From Phycomyces blakesleeanus NRRL 1555(-) (lineage: Eukaryota > Mucoromycota > Mucoromycetes > Mucorales > Phycomycetaceae), in assembly GCF_001638985.1 (NCBI RefSeq), contig NW_017265144.1, positions 806,001-870,000 on the forward strand: a DNA stretch of 64,000 nt, in the 5' to 3' direction. Made by a program: the position numbers and the translations under genes. This document shows, one piece after another, positions 11,501 to 25,635 of the stretch (its first letter is position 1; each line of letters starts with the position of its first letter). The notes beneath the pieces are model-generated. The model searched no databases. It was given only the letters and a program-made list of their open reading frames with translations, and was not told the origin of the DNA.

Positions 11501-12341
11501 ATGTCCACCCCACGAAGGAGAATTGAAACGGATGTCATGAAACTGTAAGTGCATGCGTCTAGATTAATAAGCAATTCTCATGCAGAATTCAGATTGATGA
11601 GTGACTATGAAGTCACTCTGGTCAATGATAATATGCAAGAGTTCTATGTCCGTTTTCATGGACCAACTGACAGTAAGAAGCGATATATGTGTTTACGTAC
11701 GTAAGCTAATTCAAGAGAATAGCTCCTTTTACTGGCGGTGTGTGGAAGGTTCATGTTGAATTACCTGATCAGTATCCCTACAAATCCCCGAGCATAGGAT
11801 TCATCAACCGTATCTTCCATCCCAACATTGATGAAGTGTGAGTTAATGTAGTACTATTATAATGCTTTGACTTATCCAGTGGCTAGGAGTGGATCAGTCT
11901 GTTTGGATGTAATTAATCAGACATGGAGTCCAATGTTCGGTAGGATATAAGTTACTTGCGCGTACTATTATCTTTTTTCTGACAATTTTAATGCAGACAT
12001 GATCAATATCTTTGAAGTGTTTCTACCACAACTTCTTCGTTACCCTAACCCTACTGATCCACTTAACGGAGAGGCCGCTGCACTATTGATGCGCGAGCCT
12101 GCAAAGTATGAGATAAAAGTTAAAGGTAAAGGAGTGAAAAGAAGAGAAACACAGCATATAGTATAATATTATAGCATATGAAAGCGTCTTAACAACTTAA
12201 TACTTCTCAATATCAGAACACGTTCAACTCTATGCTACAAAGGAGGCTGCTGATGCAGTTTCAGATGGTAGCTCGGATGATGATGATATGAGCTCTGTAA
12301 GCTATGCTTCCGAAGATGAAGCCGCTGGTATGGAGCTTTGA
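11501..12341 (+). CDS. UBC8: Ubiquitin-conjugating enzyme E2 (UBE2H/Ubc8 family)
   Basis: Six exons: 11501-11544, 11593-11672, 11723-11837, 11887-11939, 11997-12125, 12217-12341. The protein begins [15 protein letters not shown], continues through the UBC fold ([35 protein letters not shown]) to the active-site cysteine in [13 protein letters not shown], then [20 protein letters not shown]. It ends in an acidic serine-rich tail and GMEL, as in animal UBE2H. In yeast Ubc8 works with the GID E3 ligase in glucose-induced degradation of gluconeogenic enzymes. Introns are 48-91 nt with good GT-AG ends. The start codon lies 190 bp beyond the LINE tail, so the promoter space left by the insertion is short. 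Confidence 0.95.
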
Positions 12342-13270
12342 TTATTATATATTTATATATATACATATATATTGAATAAAGCATTTGGACTATACATATA
12401 CATACATAAACGTCTCGGTTAACTATATGTGTACATATATTGCGAAGCACCATTAATTATTGCTGAAGTAAATTAGATACATATTATAAATATCTAGCAA
12501 TGCTCTTGATCATATTATTACAGAAATATACTACTGGCGATGATTAACACATCCTAAATGTTTAAATATAAAACCAAACCACTCACCTGGAATATTATGG
12601 TAAATAAACTGGTCTACTATAACATTCTTGGTGGATATACTTATATATATATTAAAAGAAATAAAGGAGAAAAAACTGTACTAAGTCATCAAAAGTGTAC
12701 TTAAAATAATGGATTAATGTATGGCGAGGCAGACTTAATACCTTTTCATTATTATTATTATTATTAGAATTTCATTTTTTTATACAGCCAAGCGAATATT
12801 ATACTGTATATTCTATTTATCAACTTCATGAAAGTATTTCACAGAATACTAGAAAATATATTTACATCAAACAATAACACGAGAAATGTATATTAAAGAC
12901 CTACACACTTTTATTCTTATGAAAAACTTCTATTGAATTGTCAAATGAAGTGGACTTTTTATTTTGGCAAGCGCAAGAGATAAGTTCAGGTTCCGACCGG
13001 TGTCCAAACACTTGTCCCTTCAGCCTTATGATTCTCAACCCCTTCTTCCCACTCTGTTCTTCTGTCCTCCAGGGCCCAACTCATTTACATCCCAGACTGT
13101 TCATTCAAAAAGACGATATCGCTTCCCCGGAATTCTCTGATTAGCAGTAATTACCTTGGACTCTTGACCCTTCCGCCTTCATTGCTATCCTTATTCCAGG
13201 CGTCATAATACCCTAAACAAAACAAAACAAAAAAGTAACTTGTCACACGCGCTTCCATATACTATTTACC
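12342..13270. other. Intergenic stretch between UBC8 and GEM1
   Basis: About 0.9 kb of AT-rich sequence including a short ATT run near 12748. I see no gene; the frame at 12938-13144 has no recognisable features. It must hold the UBC8 terminator and the GEM1 promoter, but no diagnostic motif stands out. Confidence 0.5.
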
Positions 13271-16389
<3,119 letters not shown>

Positions 16390-16544
16390 TGCCAATTAAA
16401 GAGAGAGAAAGAGAGATGTACTTTTACTTTTGTAATTAATGTCGATATAACAAAATAAAGCGCCACAATAATGCAAACGTGTGCTGTTTAAACACAGATA
16501 TTTATATATTTATATATTTATTTTTCAAAAAACAGGCACATTAA

Positions 16545-19500
16545 TTAATAGTCCATGTCATCACCCTTTCCTTTGGAGCTATTAGCCTGGTTGTAGTAAA
16601 ACGTCATAACTTGCTCACTCGAAGTTGAGTCTTCAGGACCCTTGTCATCACGAACTCTGATAAATCGAGGGAAACGAAGGGAGATACCCTTGGAAGCATC
16701 GACCTAAAAAAATGATATGTTTAATTCGATTCAATAAATGCAAATGTAAATTGTGCTATTAAATACCTTTCCAACGGCAGCCATGTAGCGCGGACTGATA
16801 CTCAAGTCTGCACAAAGTACCTCCCAAACCTTAACAGGCTCAAACCACACATCTGGTTTGACTGGATTCTCTCCCAAGCAATAGAATCGCTTGGGAGCTT
16901 CAATTACATGGCCCTTTAATGCATTGTAATGGTTTAGGAGATCTTCTTCAGAAAAACCGGTACCAATCTTACAGATTGTCTGGTATTCTTCTGTTTCGGG
17001 ATCATAACAAGCCAACAAAAATGCACCGTATACTGATGTTCGTTTTCCACGTCCATAAAATGCACCAATAACAACCAAATCCATAGAGTCACCGATACCA
17101 CTCAGGTAGTCCTTCTTGACTTTGAGCCAGTTACGTGATCTCTTGGAAGGCTCATAGGATGCCTCTTCGCCATCAAATAATTTGACCATTAAGCCTTCGC
17201 AGTTATTTTCGATGGAGACGTCAAGGAAAACTTGAATATCATCAATATTGTTAGAGTCCATTTGGCGTGCAAAGTAGAATTCATTTTCAGTCTCTTTGAA
17301 AGCAGATCTCAACTTTTCACGACGTTCTTCCAATGGCAGGCGCAAAAGGGACTATATAATATATTTTTTAATCATTATTATACAATTACATTAAAAGGTG
17401 CCTTTTATTTATATGCCTTACCTCGCCGTTCAAGTAAAGACAATCAAATGCAAAAACAACCACCTGCACCTTGATGTCTTCTTCCTTGACATCCTTTCTC
17501 TTTCGAGTACTAAGGACCTGGAAAGGAAGAATTTGCTTGTTTTCTTTGTCCCATGCCACTGCCTCACAATCAAGAATAAACGAGCTAGTGGTAGGCATCA
17601 CCCACTATAATTGTGCGTTAATTTTTTATCTGAATGATGTATTTTTTCATATAAAAAGTCTATACAACCTCATTATAATGACTTACATTAGCCAGCTTTG
17701 ACATGATGTCAGGGTAGCGATCAGACATGTTCTCAGAGTTACGACTGTAAACCATAGATTTTCCATTTGGTAACAAGTGAATCTGATCAATTGAATCATA
17801 AGTTAGGTTAATTAAGTTAATTAACAATATTAAATATATTATTATTGTTCTCGCATCTCTCCTTACCTGTGCTCTCTCACCATCGTACTTAAACTCACAA
17901 GTAAACTTTCTGTCTTCAAATCTATCCAGAATCTCAGTTAGACTCTTTGTAGGATGGGCCAGCATGGGCTTCAAGGGGATTCCTAAACAATCATCTCAGT
18001 GTATTAGTTGATAGAAAATTTATAAAATATAATAGAGCAACTTACCTGGTCTCATATTGCAATGGTCAGGGAAATCTTTAATAGAGTACTCGAGCAAAGC
18101 AGGAACGATCATATCATAGCAAGGTAGTTGGCTAAGCAAAAGAAAAAACATTAATCACTTCTCAATATTTCATATTAAAAAAATGTATCTCATGCGTATT
18201 TACTTGTACACAGATTTGACAATTGCTGCGGCATCAGCCAATGCTTGTTCTATTTTTTCTTGGGACAACTTTGAGGTTTCTTTGAAAAATAATAATATTG
18301 TAAGCGCAAGAAAGATAGTGGTAATTATCAATAATTTCAGCAATAATTTCGAACGTAATTTACCTGGTTTACTCAATACGATCGATTGGGCAAGGGCAGA
18401 TAGAACAGTTTGCTCTGCAAGACCAATTCGAAGTTTTCCTTCCAATTGTCTACATAAAATAATAATTCGGTTCATTTTGTCATTTTTTAATTATATCCCT
18501 GAGTTGAACCTTACCGAATCAAATATTTTGCCTCACTTCCTCTGCACTGAACCAGTAACGAGTTTATCTTGTCGATTTTCTTTTTTTGTGACTAAGGTAA
18601 AAGTAGTGTATAGAATGTATAAAAAATAAGAAGAAAATATTTACTTAAAGAATCAATGTACTTTACCTGGTTGCCTGTGATTTGAGAAAGATCCTTGAGT
18701 GTCTGAAATACTTGATGAACTGTCAAGGGCTTTGGCATAGAGAGAGTTCCTTGCGATCCTTTGCTATTCTAATAAAATCCAACAAAAGGCACAATCTAAT
18801 GAATATCTACTTATTTTTGATACTTCTGTATGTGTGTAATCAACTATGTGTTCTTACCATGGCTACAGTACCAAGGTCACCAGTACTTCTGTATTCTGCC
18901 TTGATGTTTTTAATGTTTCTACCGGTGGAACTCACAATAGCCTTGATCAAGAATGATTCGCCAACACCCATCTCTAGCCCTTCGTAATCCGGACAGAGCT
19001 AATCAAGGTTTCACGTTTGTAAGCAATTGAGTGCATATAATTTCACATAATAGTTTAATATTACCTTGTTGATGCACATGTAAAGAAGTTCGAGTAAACC
19101 GCTAGGAGTCAACTTAATGGCCTGTAAAAATAGCTGAACTAGGTACTCGGTGATTGCCAAGCGTTTTGTGGTGGCTTCACATCGCTCAAATGTTTTACAT
19201 AACATGGCATAAGGAATTCTAGAATACAGAAAGTAAATAAAAGAAAAGCCGGTCAAAGTAGTAGTAACACTGATCATGTCAAAATCGATAGTAAGACTAA
19301 ATCATAGAGTCTAGAATAATAAAAATGTACTGTACTTACGGCTTTCCTTTAGCCCATGAAAGCTCGGTTGGCATACTTGTACCTACAATAGCTCTGACAC
19401 ACATAATTAGGTTCTCCTTATTTTTATGTAATTTATAAAAGTACATACAATGTCTTTGCTGCTTCCTTTGCGATTTTTTCTTCTTTGGCTTCTTCCTTTT

Positions 19501-19976
19501 CTTCTTCTTTGGCAACCTCTATCTCCTTTTCGAATTCATCATCGGATTCACTCTTTTTCACATCGCTTTTATCAGCTGAAGCACTTGCAGCAGGTACAGC
19601 AATGTCTTTGTTATTTTTATCTACTTCTTTCATTGTTTCTATTTTTTTATTGCTGCCTTGATCTTTATCTTTTTCCTCTTCTTCCTGTTCTTCTTCAATG
19701 TGTATCTTTTTTTGCTTTTTAGGACGGGCAATTTTTATGTTCTGGGACGAATCGTTCGAGGCATCCTCAGAAGATTCTCTCGATCTTCTTTTGTCGTTAA
19801 TGAGTTCTGCCACGGCCATTTCAACATCTTGGATCTGTTCTTCCTTGGGTTTAGTGAAATATACTTTTTTAAAAAATGATCTTTGGGAGCATGAGTCGAA
19901 TGAGGTGTTGTCAATTGTAAGATTTATATCGGATCACCTACCCGAGATCACCTTGCTTGGTGTTCTTTCGATCCAT
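16545..19976 (-). CDS. LIG1: ATP-dependent DNA ligase I (replicative)
   Basis: About fifteen exons run from ATG 19976 to TAA 16545. The first exon (19942-19976) splices across a 61-nt intron so that the joined protein reads KQGDLGSFFKK near residue 7, a Q-x-x-L-x-x-F-F PCNA-interacting box. A long Lys/Glu-rich disordered region follows (19.45-19.87 kb). Next come the DNA-binding domain ([16 protein letters not shown]), the adenylation domain with catalytic lysine in [10 protein letters not shown] (codon 17888-17890), motif IV EGLMVK, motif [10 protein letters not shown], and an OB-fold C terminus with [18 protein letters not shown]. It seals Okazaki fragments and repair nicks in the nucleus. 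The length and order match eukaryotic Lig1/Cdc9. The central exons were traced approximately. Confidence 0.95.
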
Positions 19977-20195
19977 GAGTATAATAAAAACCAAAAACAA
20001 GTGATACTATTAATTGGATTATGAATTATGATTGTTAACAACCATTGTGACGTTGGGACTGTCTCTGTCACTTTTATACGCGTGCCTGGCATTTTTTTTA
20101 ATTATCTACTTTTTTTTGGGTTATGAAAACGCGTTGTTAAAGAGCTGTAATATGCATGTGTAAATATTTTTATTTATTTCTTTTAAGTTTTTGCA

Positions 20196-22145
20196 TCAAA
20201 AGCTTGTATACACATAACGTGTGTGAATACTAAGAACAGTGGCCAGACCGGGATGAACTTGGACCTGGAATGGCTTAACAGGTGCATGTTCGCCATCAAT
20301 GGCAACATAAGCTTTTTGATTAACATCCAAAAGTGGTGTCAGGCGAAATGCCTTGACCTTGTAGTACTCCACCTATCATTGATTTCATGAATATATAGAG
20401 TAAAAAAGAAAAGATATTCAAAAATATAATAGCTTACCAAGTTGGAGGAAACGTGCTTGCCGTTTTCTACTTTGGTAAATACACCCAGCTGCTTTGTAAT
20501 ACTGTTTTTACCGCGAACCATAAGAACGTCCAACAATCCGTCATTGGGAAGAGCAAATGGATGGCTGAGCATATCCCTTGCCAGCCATGGCATCTTACTA
20601 GTCAAAAAGAAAGATACTGGCTCCTTTATTATTGTCCAATCATCGGGTACACGCTCAGACAAAGAGGGGATTGTGTCCTTGAAACCAGGAGTGTTGTCAA
20701 CTAGGATATTGGTTTGGGCAGAATATGCATTTTCATAGTCTTGCTTGATTTTGGCTTTGTTAGACTCCTCGATTTGAAGAGCAATCTCAACTGGATATGT
20801 GTGTTTTCCAAAAATTCCTTTCATCAACCCAACAATTGTACGAGAATCTCCCATCCAACTAATCGTAATTCCTAAATAGTAAGACTATTGAACGCATAGT
20901 TAAGATATGCCTGAACCTACCGCAAGTCTTCGGTGCCAAGATCGGCATAAGCAGTAATACCATAGTTCTGAGAGAGGAAGGAAAAATAGCGGTGATCACT
21001 GAATGATACAGAACAAAGATCCAATGCCATGTTTGTGCCTTGAATAGGAGAATATCAACATACAGACATAAATGTATGCATATATGCATATACGCAAAAG
21101 CTACAATATATATATTACCTTTGATAATTTGGAGGGCAGTATATGCAGGGTCGAATCCTTGTTTCTCGCCTAAAAGACATACACTCAATGCATTTCCAGT
21201 TCCTCCGGGAATAACACCCAACGGCACTTTATTCATAGCCTCGGTAGCATCGGGACGTTGCATATAACCGTTGATGATTTCATGAGGAATGCCGTCACCA
21301 CTTACGGAAACAATAGCATCAAATGCTTCAATATCAAGATCCTTTGCGATCTTAATAGCATGTCCCTGGAATTCAGTATCTATAGAGGGACATTATTAGC
21401 TAAAAAAAATATGAAGTAAAACTAACTTAACCTGCGACCTATAAACTTACACTGAACATCAACTTTGCACTTTGCACTTTCAAAGATGGGAAATACATAG
21501 CTATTGTAAATCTCCTTGGCTCTTCCTTGTCCACCAAAGGGATTAATAAGCACTTTGAGAGACTTTTCCCGCTTGAGACCTACACATAATGAACATCCCC
21601 AAGAATATATGTATAAAAAGGTTTAGTCTTTGTTGTAATCCCAACTATGTTATTGTTGATATTTACCTTTGTAAACCTCTGCCATCATAGACTCACAAAA
21701 TTCGATAGCTTCATCCTCCTTGTTGTCATGAACTGTGTACATAAACTTGTATAGGTCAAGAGGAGTATCTTCTTTATCTTGTTCCCGGGGAATAAGAGCG
21801 TGAATTTGAACCATGTTGGTTTTGGCATTATAAAAGGCATTTAAGATGTTCAGGTTGGGAATGGGCAGTAATGTTGGGTCTTCCTGTGCGGGCGGAGGCA
21901 TGGGAACACAACAACATGTTCTCTCGGCTTTGACTATGGAATGACTTTTTGAATAACATGGTCAAAGAGACAAGTAACCTACGCTTCTTCCGGGGATTCA
22001 AATCTCCATCAATACGGAGACCTTCACCATCATAGGCAAGTTCAATGGGCTGATGGACCTTTGTGAGTTTAAGAATATGAACCATGACAGCTCCGAGACG
22101 AAAGAAGAGGGAGGCAACAGAAAATGTGTTACAGAAGATATTCAT
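20196..22145 (-). CDS. LCB4: Sphingoid long-chain base kinase (diacylglycerol-kinase catalytic family)
   Basis: Spliced minus-strand gene ending TGA at 20196-20198. The first exon encodes a basic/hydrophobic lead and a 49-nt intron joins it to an exon giving ERTCCCVPMPPP, whose three adjacent cysteines are possible palmitoylation sites. The catalytic region has NPFGGQGRAKEIYNSYVFP, VSVSGDGIPHEIINGYMQRP and GVIPGGTGNALSVCLLG, the nucleotide-binding signatures of the lipid kinase fold. The C-terminal half includes LPNDGLLDVLMVRG and VAIDGEHAPVKPFQV, as in Lcb4/Lcb5 and SphK. It would phosphorylate sphingoid bases to their 1-phosphates at membranes. ATG 22145 is the first in frame; the ATG at 22085 (MVHILKL) is an alternative start. 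Confidence 0.88.
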
Positions 22146-22512
22146 ATCTGTGATGTCCAGTCACATTGTACTATGGTTGTGCTTGTTACTTTGTCTCTAT
22201 TGAGTCCTAAAGATAAAACACTCAATTTTTTGGTTTTAAAGGATAAGGATGTTTGTGTGTATATGTATATATGAATGTATATATAAAAATGACAAGAATT
22301 GTTGACAATACAAGAGTAGGGAAAGTTGATCGACTACATATCTGCAAAAAAAAAGATAATAGAGAAATAATATGGCTGATATAAATTGGCTTGTTTCAAC
22401 AAGCTGCCTTCTATCTCTAACAGATATCTATTCAAGAGCATATAAAGGCAGAGAGACAGAAATATAATGGGATTATAGAGAAATTTTGGCATGATTGCTG
22501 CCTAAATCTCTC

Positions 22513-23421
22513 TTACATTGCCATGCTGGCTTGTAATGCTTTAAGTTCGGCCTCTTCATCCTCTTCTTCAATTCTTTTGTTACGTTCTAAAGTAATATTC
22601 AATTAGCATACTCATCCGTTATATATCCCACAATCTTTCCATTACCTGGCTCATGTCTAGGCACATTTGGAGTATAAACGGCTGGTGATGGTGTCTCTAG
22701 CATCTTTGCATCTAGCTCTTCTTGTTCAAGCTCCTCCAGCTCGTTCAGCAACTCGTCCTATATGCACATTATGGTGTCAAAAGATCCGCCTTTATATGTA
22801 TTCACATGACCCTTCCTTTATATTATACCTCATCAAGATCTTCGCCAATACCAACTGGTCGAGAGATAGCTACTGAGATTTCGTCTGCGATATCCATCTG
22901 ATCACGAATATCGTCCATTGTGGCATCCACCTTGTTAATATCCCTGCCAAAAAAAGAAAGAATACGTGGCTCAGCATATAATGCTTATCATGCTATAATT
23001 CTAATAAACATACATTGACCCGTGAATATTCTTCATAGCCTCTGCACCTGAGCGCATGGCGCCCATTGTCTCAAGATTGACATTGGCATTCTCGATGGCC
23101 ATCATCTGTGTCTCGATTGTCATTCGTGCTCCGTTGATCTTCTCAATGTTGCCGTCAAACACCTTCTTTTTCTTAAGTGCCATAAGAGCGACTAAATAAA
23201 CAGATACAATAAGAACTTAAGGTTTTTTTTTTGCTTTTTTATTTCTTGCGAATACCTCGTCTATTCTTTGTGGCGTTAGCTTTGGCTATCTTGAGTTCAT
23301 TATCTGCTTTTGACTCAAGAAAGGTTTGTCTTTTCTCAAGCATGTCCAATGTCTCCCTCAATTTATAGATGGCATCTTTGGCAGTAGTCTTTGCCTTCGC
23401 TTTTCCAAAGAACAGATTCAT
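22513..23421 (-). CDS. SNF7: ESCRT-III subunit Snf7/Vps32 (CHMP4)
   Basis: Five exons encode a charged alpha-helical protein: MNLFFGKAKAKTTAKDAIYK at the N terminus, the core helices (LRETLDMLEKRQTFLESKA; ENANVNLETMGAMRSGAEAM), then IADEISVAISRPVGIGEDLD and DELLNELEELEQEELD, ending SMAM. Order, basic N half/acidic C half and the DELLNELEELEQEELD segment are diagnostic of Snf7/CHMP4, the main filament-forming ESCRT-III subunit in endosomal sorting and membrane scission; in fungi it also acts in ambient-pH signalling. The start at 23421 gives the conserved amphipathic N terminus. Confidence 0.95.
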
Positions 23422-23639
23422 GATTTTGGGTCAAAATATAATATAGATGTGAGTATATTTATGTATACAATGTTTCACGTTTGAAAATACAAAAATCTGG
23501 GACTAAAATGACACAGTGGATTTTATCCACCGGTGTTTCTTGCATCACTTGTCGCAGTAAACTTGAAAGTAGTGACGTAGCTGTAGAAATGGCCCAAAGT
23601 ACTTAAATAGCTCTTTTTATTTGTTCTTTAATAGGATTG

Positions 23640-24165
23640 TCCTTCTATCCGTATTAATTATTTTATCATTGAGGAAATTTTGGCACATGGTGGGTTTGCT
23701 ATGTAGTGTAAATTTCCAACTCATTCTGGCCAATTGTACCCAGACGCATTAGTTAAGCTTGGCTGCCCAGGATATGAATCGTTTACCAATAAAGCAGCAG
23801 TGATACAGCTGCGAAAGTATACCTAGCCAATTTTTCACACTACTGCGTGACATCCACATAAAAATGATGATGGAACTGGATGTTGAAAAAGTCGTAGACC
23901 TTGAATTGGGTGATGGAACAAAAAAATATAATCGTGAGGTGTAGTCTACTGCACTTGGCTGACTGTAATAAATTATGATCCGTTTTTTATTCATTCAAGA
24001 AAATCTAAAACGACGATTTGAATAATTTGGATGTATGATTGGCATTATTAGATTTAGCTAAACTGCAACAGAACTATGCGCAAAAATATAGTTCTCGCTA
24101 TAGAATCCTTGATTACTTCAATGAAAGTTATCAACTCAAAGCCACTGTATGAACAACATATAATT
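23640..24165 (+). pseudogene. Possible coding relic, unrecognised
   Basis: Plus-strand fragments read like protein but are broken by stops and frame changes: INYFIIEEILAHGGFAM and LYPDALVKLGCPGYESFTNK (23.66-23.81 kb), LLRDIHIKMMMELDVEKVV (23.84-23.91 kb), NYAQKYSSRYRILDYFNESY (24.08-24.14 kb). I do not recognise the family. It could instead be a multi-exon gene whose splice sites I failed to place, but a clean set of GT-AG junctions was not found. Confidence 0.3.
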
Positions 24166-24255
24166 ACTTCAAACATTCATCTGTTTGTATAATTTCTGGC
24201 TGGTTATTATGCTATGGAATGCCATATTTCTCTAATTGTTTGGTTGAAGAAGATG

Positions 24256-24573
24256 GTTGGTGTGGATAGACTAAAAAGTGCAAATACATATTAGATAAAA
24301 TTAAGTGTTCATAACACCATATCTTTCATCAGATAAAGATGTTTTATTATGAGATTTTCTAGGCCTACACATTTAGCATATCTCTTCGATCAAAAGCATA
24401 ATCTTCTTCCCAAGCTATTTGGCATTGGAAAAAGACAATCCAGCCAGAGTCGGTTGAAGTTTTTTGAACCGTTTTGAAGTTTCAAAAATTGTGATCCGTT
24501 TTTTGAAACAAATCCAATAATACGGCTTTAATTTTTAAACTTGTTTTGAGCTTTTTAGTCTGTCCACACAAAC
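24256..24573. mobile_element. Short inverted-repeat element, copy 1
   Basis: A 318-bp unit bounded by 29-bp inverted repeats with four mismatches: 24256-24284 starts GTTGGTGTGGATAGACTAAA and the complement of 24545-24573 starts GTTTGTGTGGACAGACTAAA. A divergent relative lies at about 47.75-48.06 kb in the opposite orientation. The minus strand of the interior has a short open stretch (DSGWIVFFQCQIAWEEDYAF) that is also partly recognisable in the other copy. No clear target duplication was found. Probably non-autonomous or a deletion derivative. Confidence 0.68.
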
Positions 24574-25131
24574 TGTATATAAAATAATAGGGGAAACTTC
24601 CAAGTCTTGCTGAGCACTGGACTGGAATTTCCATGCAACAAAAAAATACTTGTATTACATAATGTGATTGGACATCGAAGAACCCTTACTTCCCGCAATC
24701 AGATCAATCGTTCCCAGAATTATTCTTGGAAGACGTTTGAAATGAATGATTACTTTAACCGTTTTTTAATGTGTCTGATTAATATAACTAAGACATTCAA
24801 AGAAAGAATATTAAACTCAAAACACATATACGTATTTCATTTGTTTCGCTGCCAATTTTTTTTTAAAAATCTGAAGCTGGCTATTGTTGTTTATCTAATA
24901 AATCACTCTTCTCATGTGTAAATATCATGTCTGATAAATATGTTTGTTCGATATATCTCATCTGGGAAGATAGACAATAAAAATCAAAGGGAAAATGTGT
25001 AAGCATATTCAAGCTTAGACAATGACGCAAACTTTAACTCGCGGGGATCCAACTCTGAAGACAAATTTCCTGGTATAAACAGCACCTGGCAAGATTGAAC
25101 TTCTTTTCAATAAAGTAGAACCAACCCCACT

Positions 25132-25532
25132 ATGGTAGTTACTTCTAGATTTGCTGACATTGCCCAAAAGTCGATGGTTCTTTTCCTTGCAGGAACCACA
25201 GGTTCGTTCTTAAAAGTGACCATTGTGAATTAGGAAAAATATAAACGATCTTTTTTTTAAAGTATACTACATGGTGAACGTTGGTGTACTTGTCAACAGA
25301 CGCATTCACTTAAAAAAGGAAGGAAAGCTTGAAGAGGAATTGGTAAGACTACACGATTGCTATTTTACTATGAGTATACAGAAACTCCAACTGTTCCGTA
25401 TAGGCACGTATGTCGGGTAATTTCTGGAAGGCCGGTGGAGATAGTCAAGAGTTACATGCTGAGACGCAGACAACACCTACACCTGTGCCTAGTGCTGAAC
25501 AGCCTGGAGACCTTGCCAATATAGACTCATAG
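25132..25532 (+). CDS. COX14: Cytochrome c oxidase assembly factor Cox14-like, small three-exon gene
   Basis: Exons 25132-25201, 25263-25342 and 25404-25532 join to a 92-residue protein starting MVVTSRFADIAQKSMVLFLAG. A single transmembrane segment (about residues 13-33, SMVLFLAGTTVYYMVNVGVL) is followed by a basic NRRIHLKKEGK and an acidic Pro/Thr-rich tail ending NIDS. Size, one central membrane helix preceded by a short amphipathic lead, and the charged helix after it match the fungal Cox14 family, which binds newly made Cox1 in the inner mitochondrial membrane and couples its translation to complex IV assembly. The first intron has a weak GTTCGT donor. Another upstream ATG at 25022 does not join in frame. 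The family call is by pattern and not alignment. Confidence 0.68.
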
Positions 25533-25635
25533 TAAAAAAGAAAGATGGTTTCAAGTGTCTTTATTGTACAGTTTCAGTTATTGTGTATATTATTAAAAAA
25601 ACCAAAGAAAAAAAACATTCACAACCTACAACCTC

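Noticed and set aside
25022..25072. Upstream ATG as the start of the COX14-like gene
   Set aside because: Joining this segment to the next one across plausible splice sites gives an immediate stop; the ATG at 25132 gives an open, family-like N terminus.
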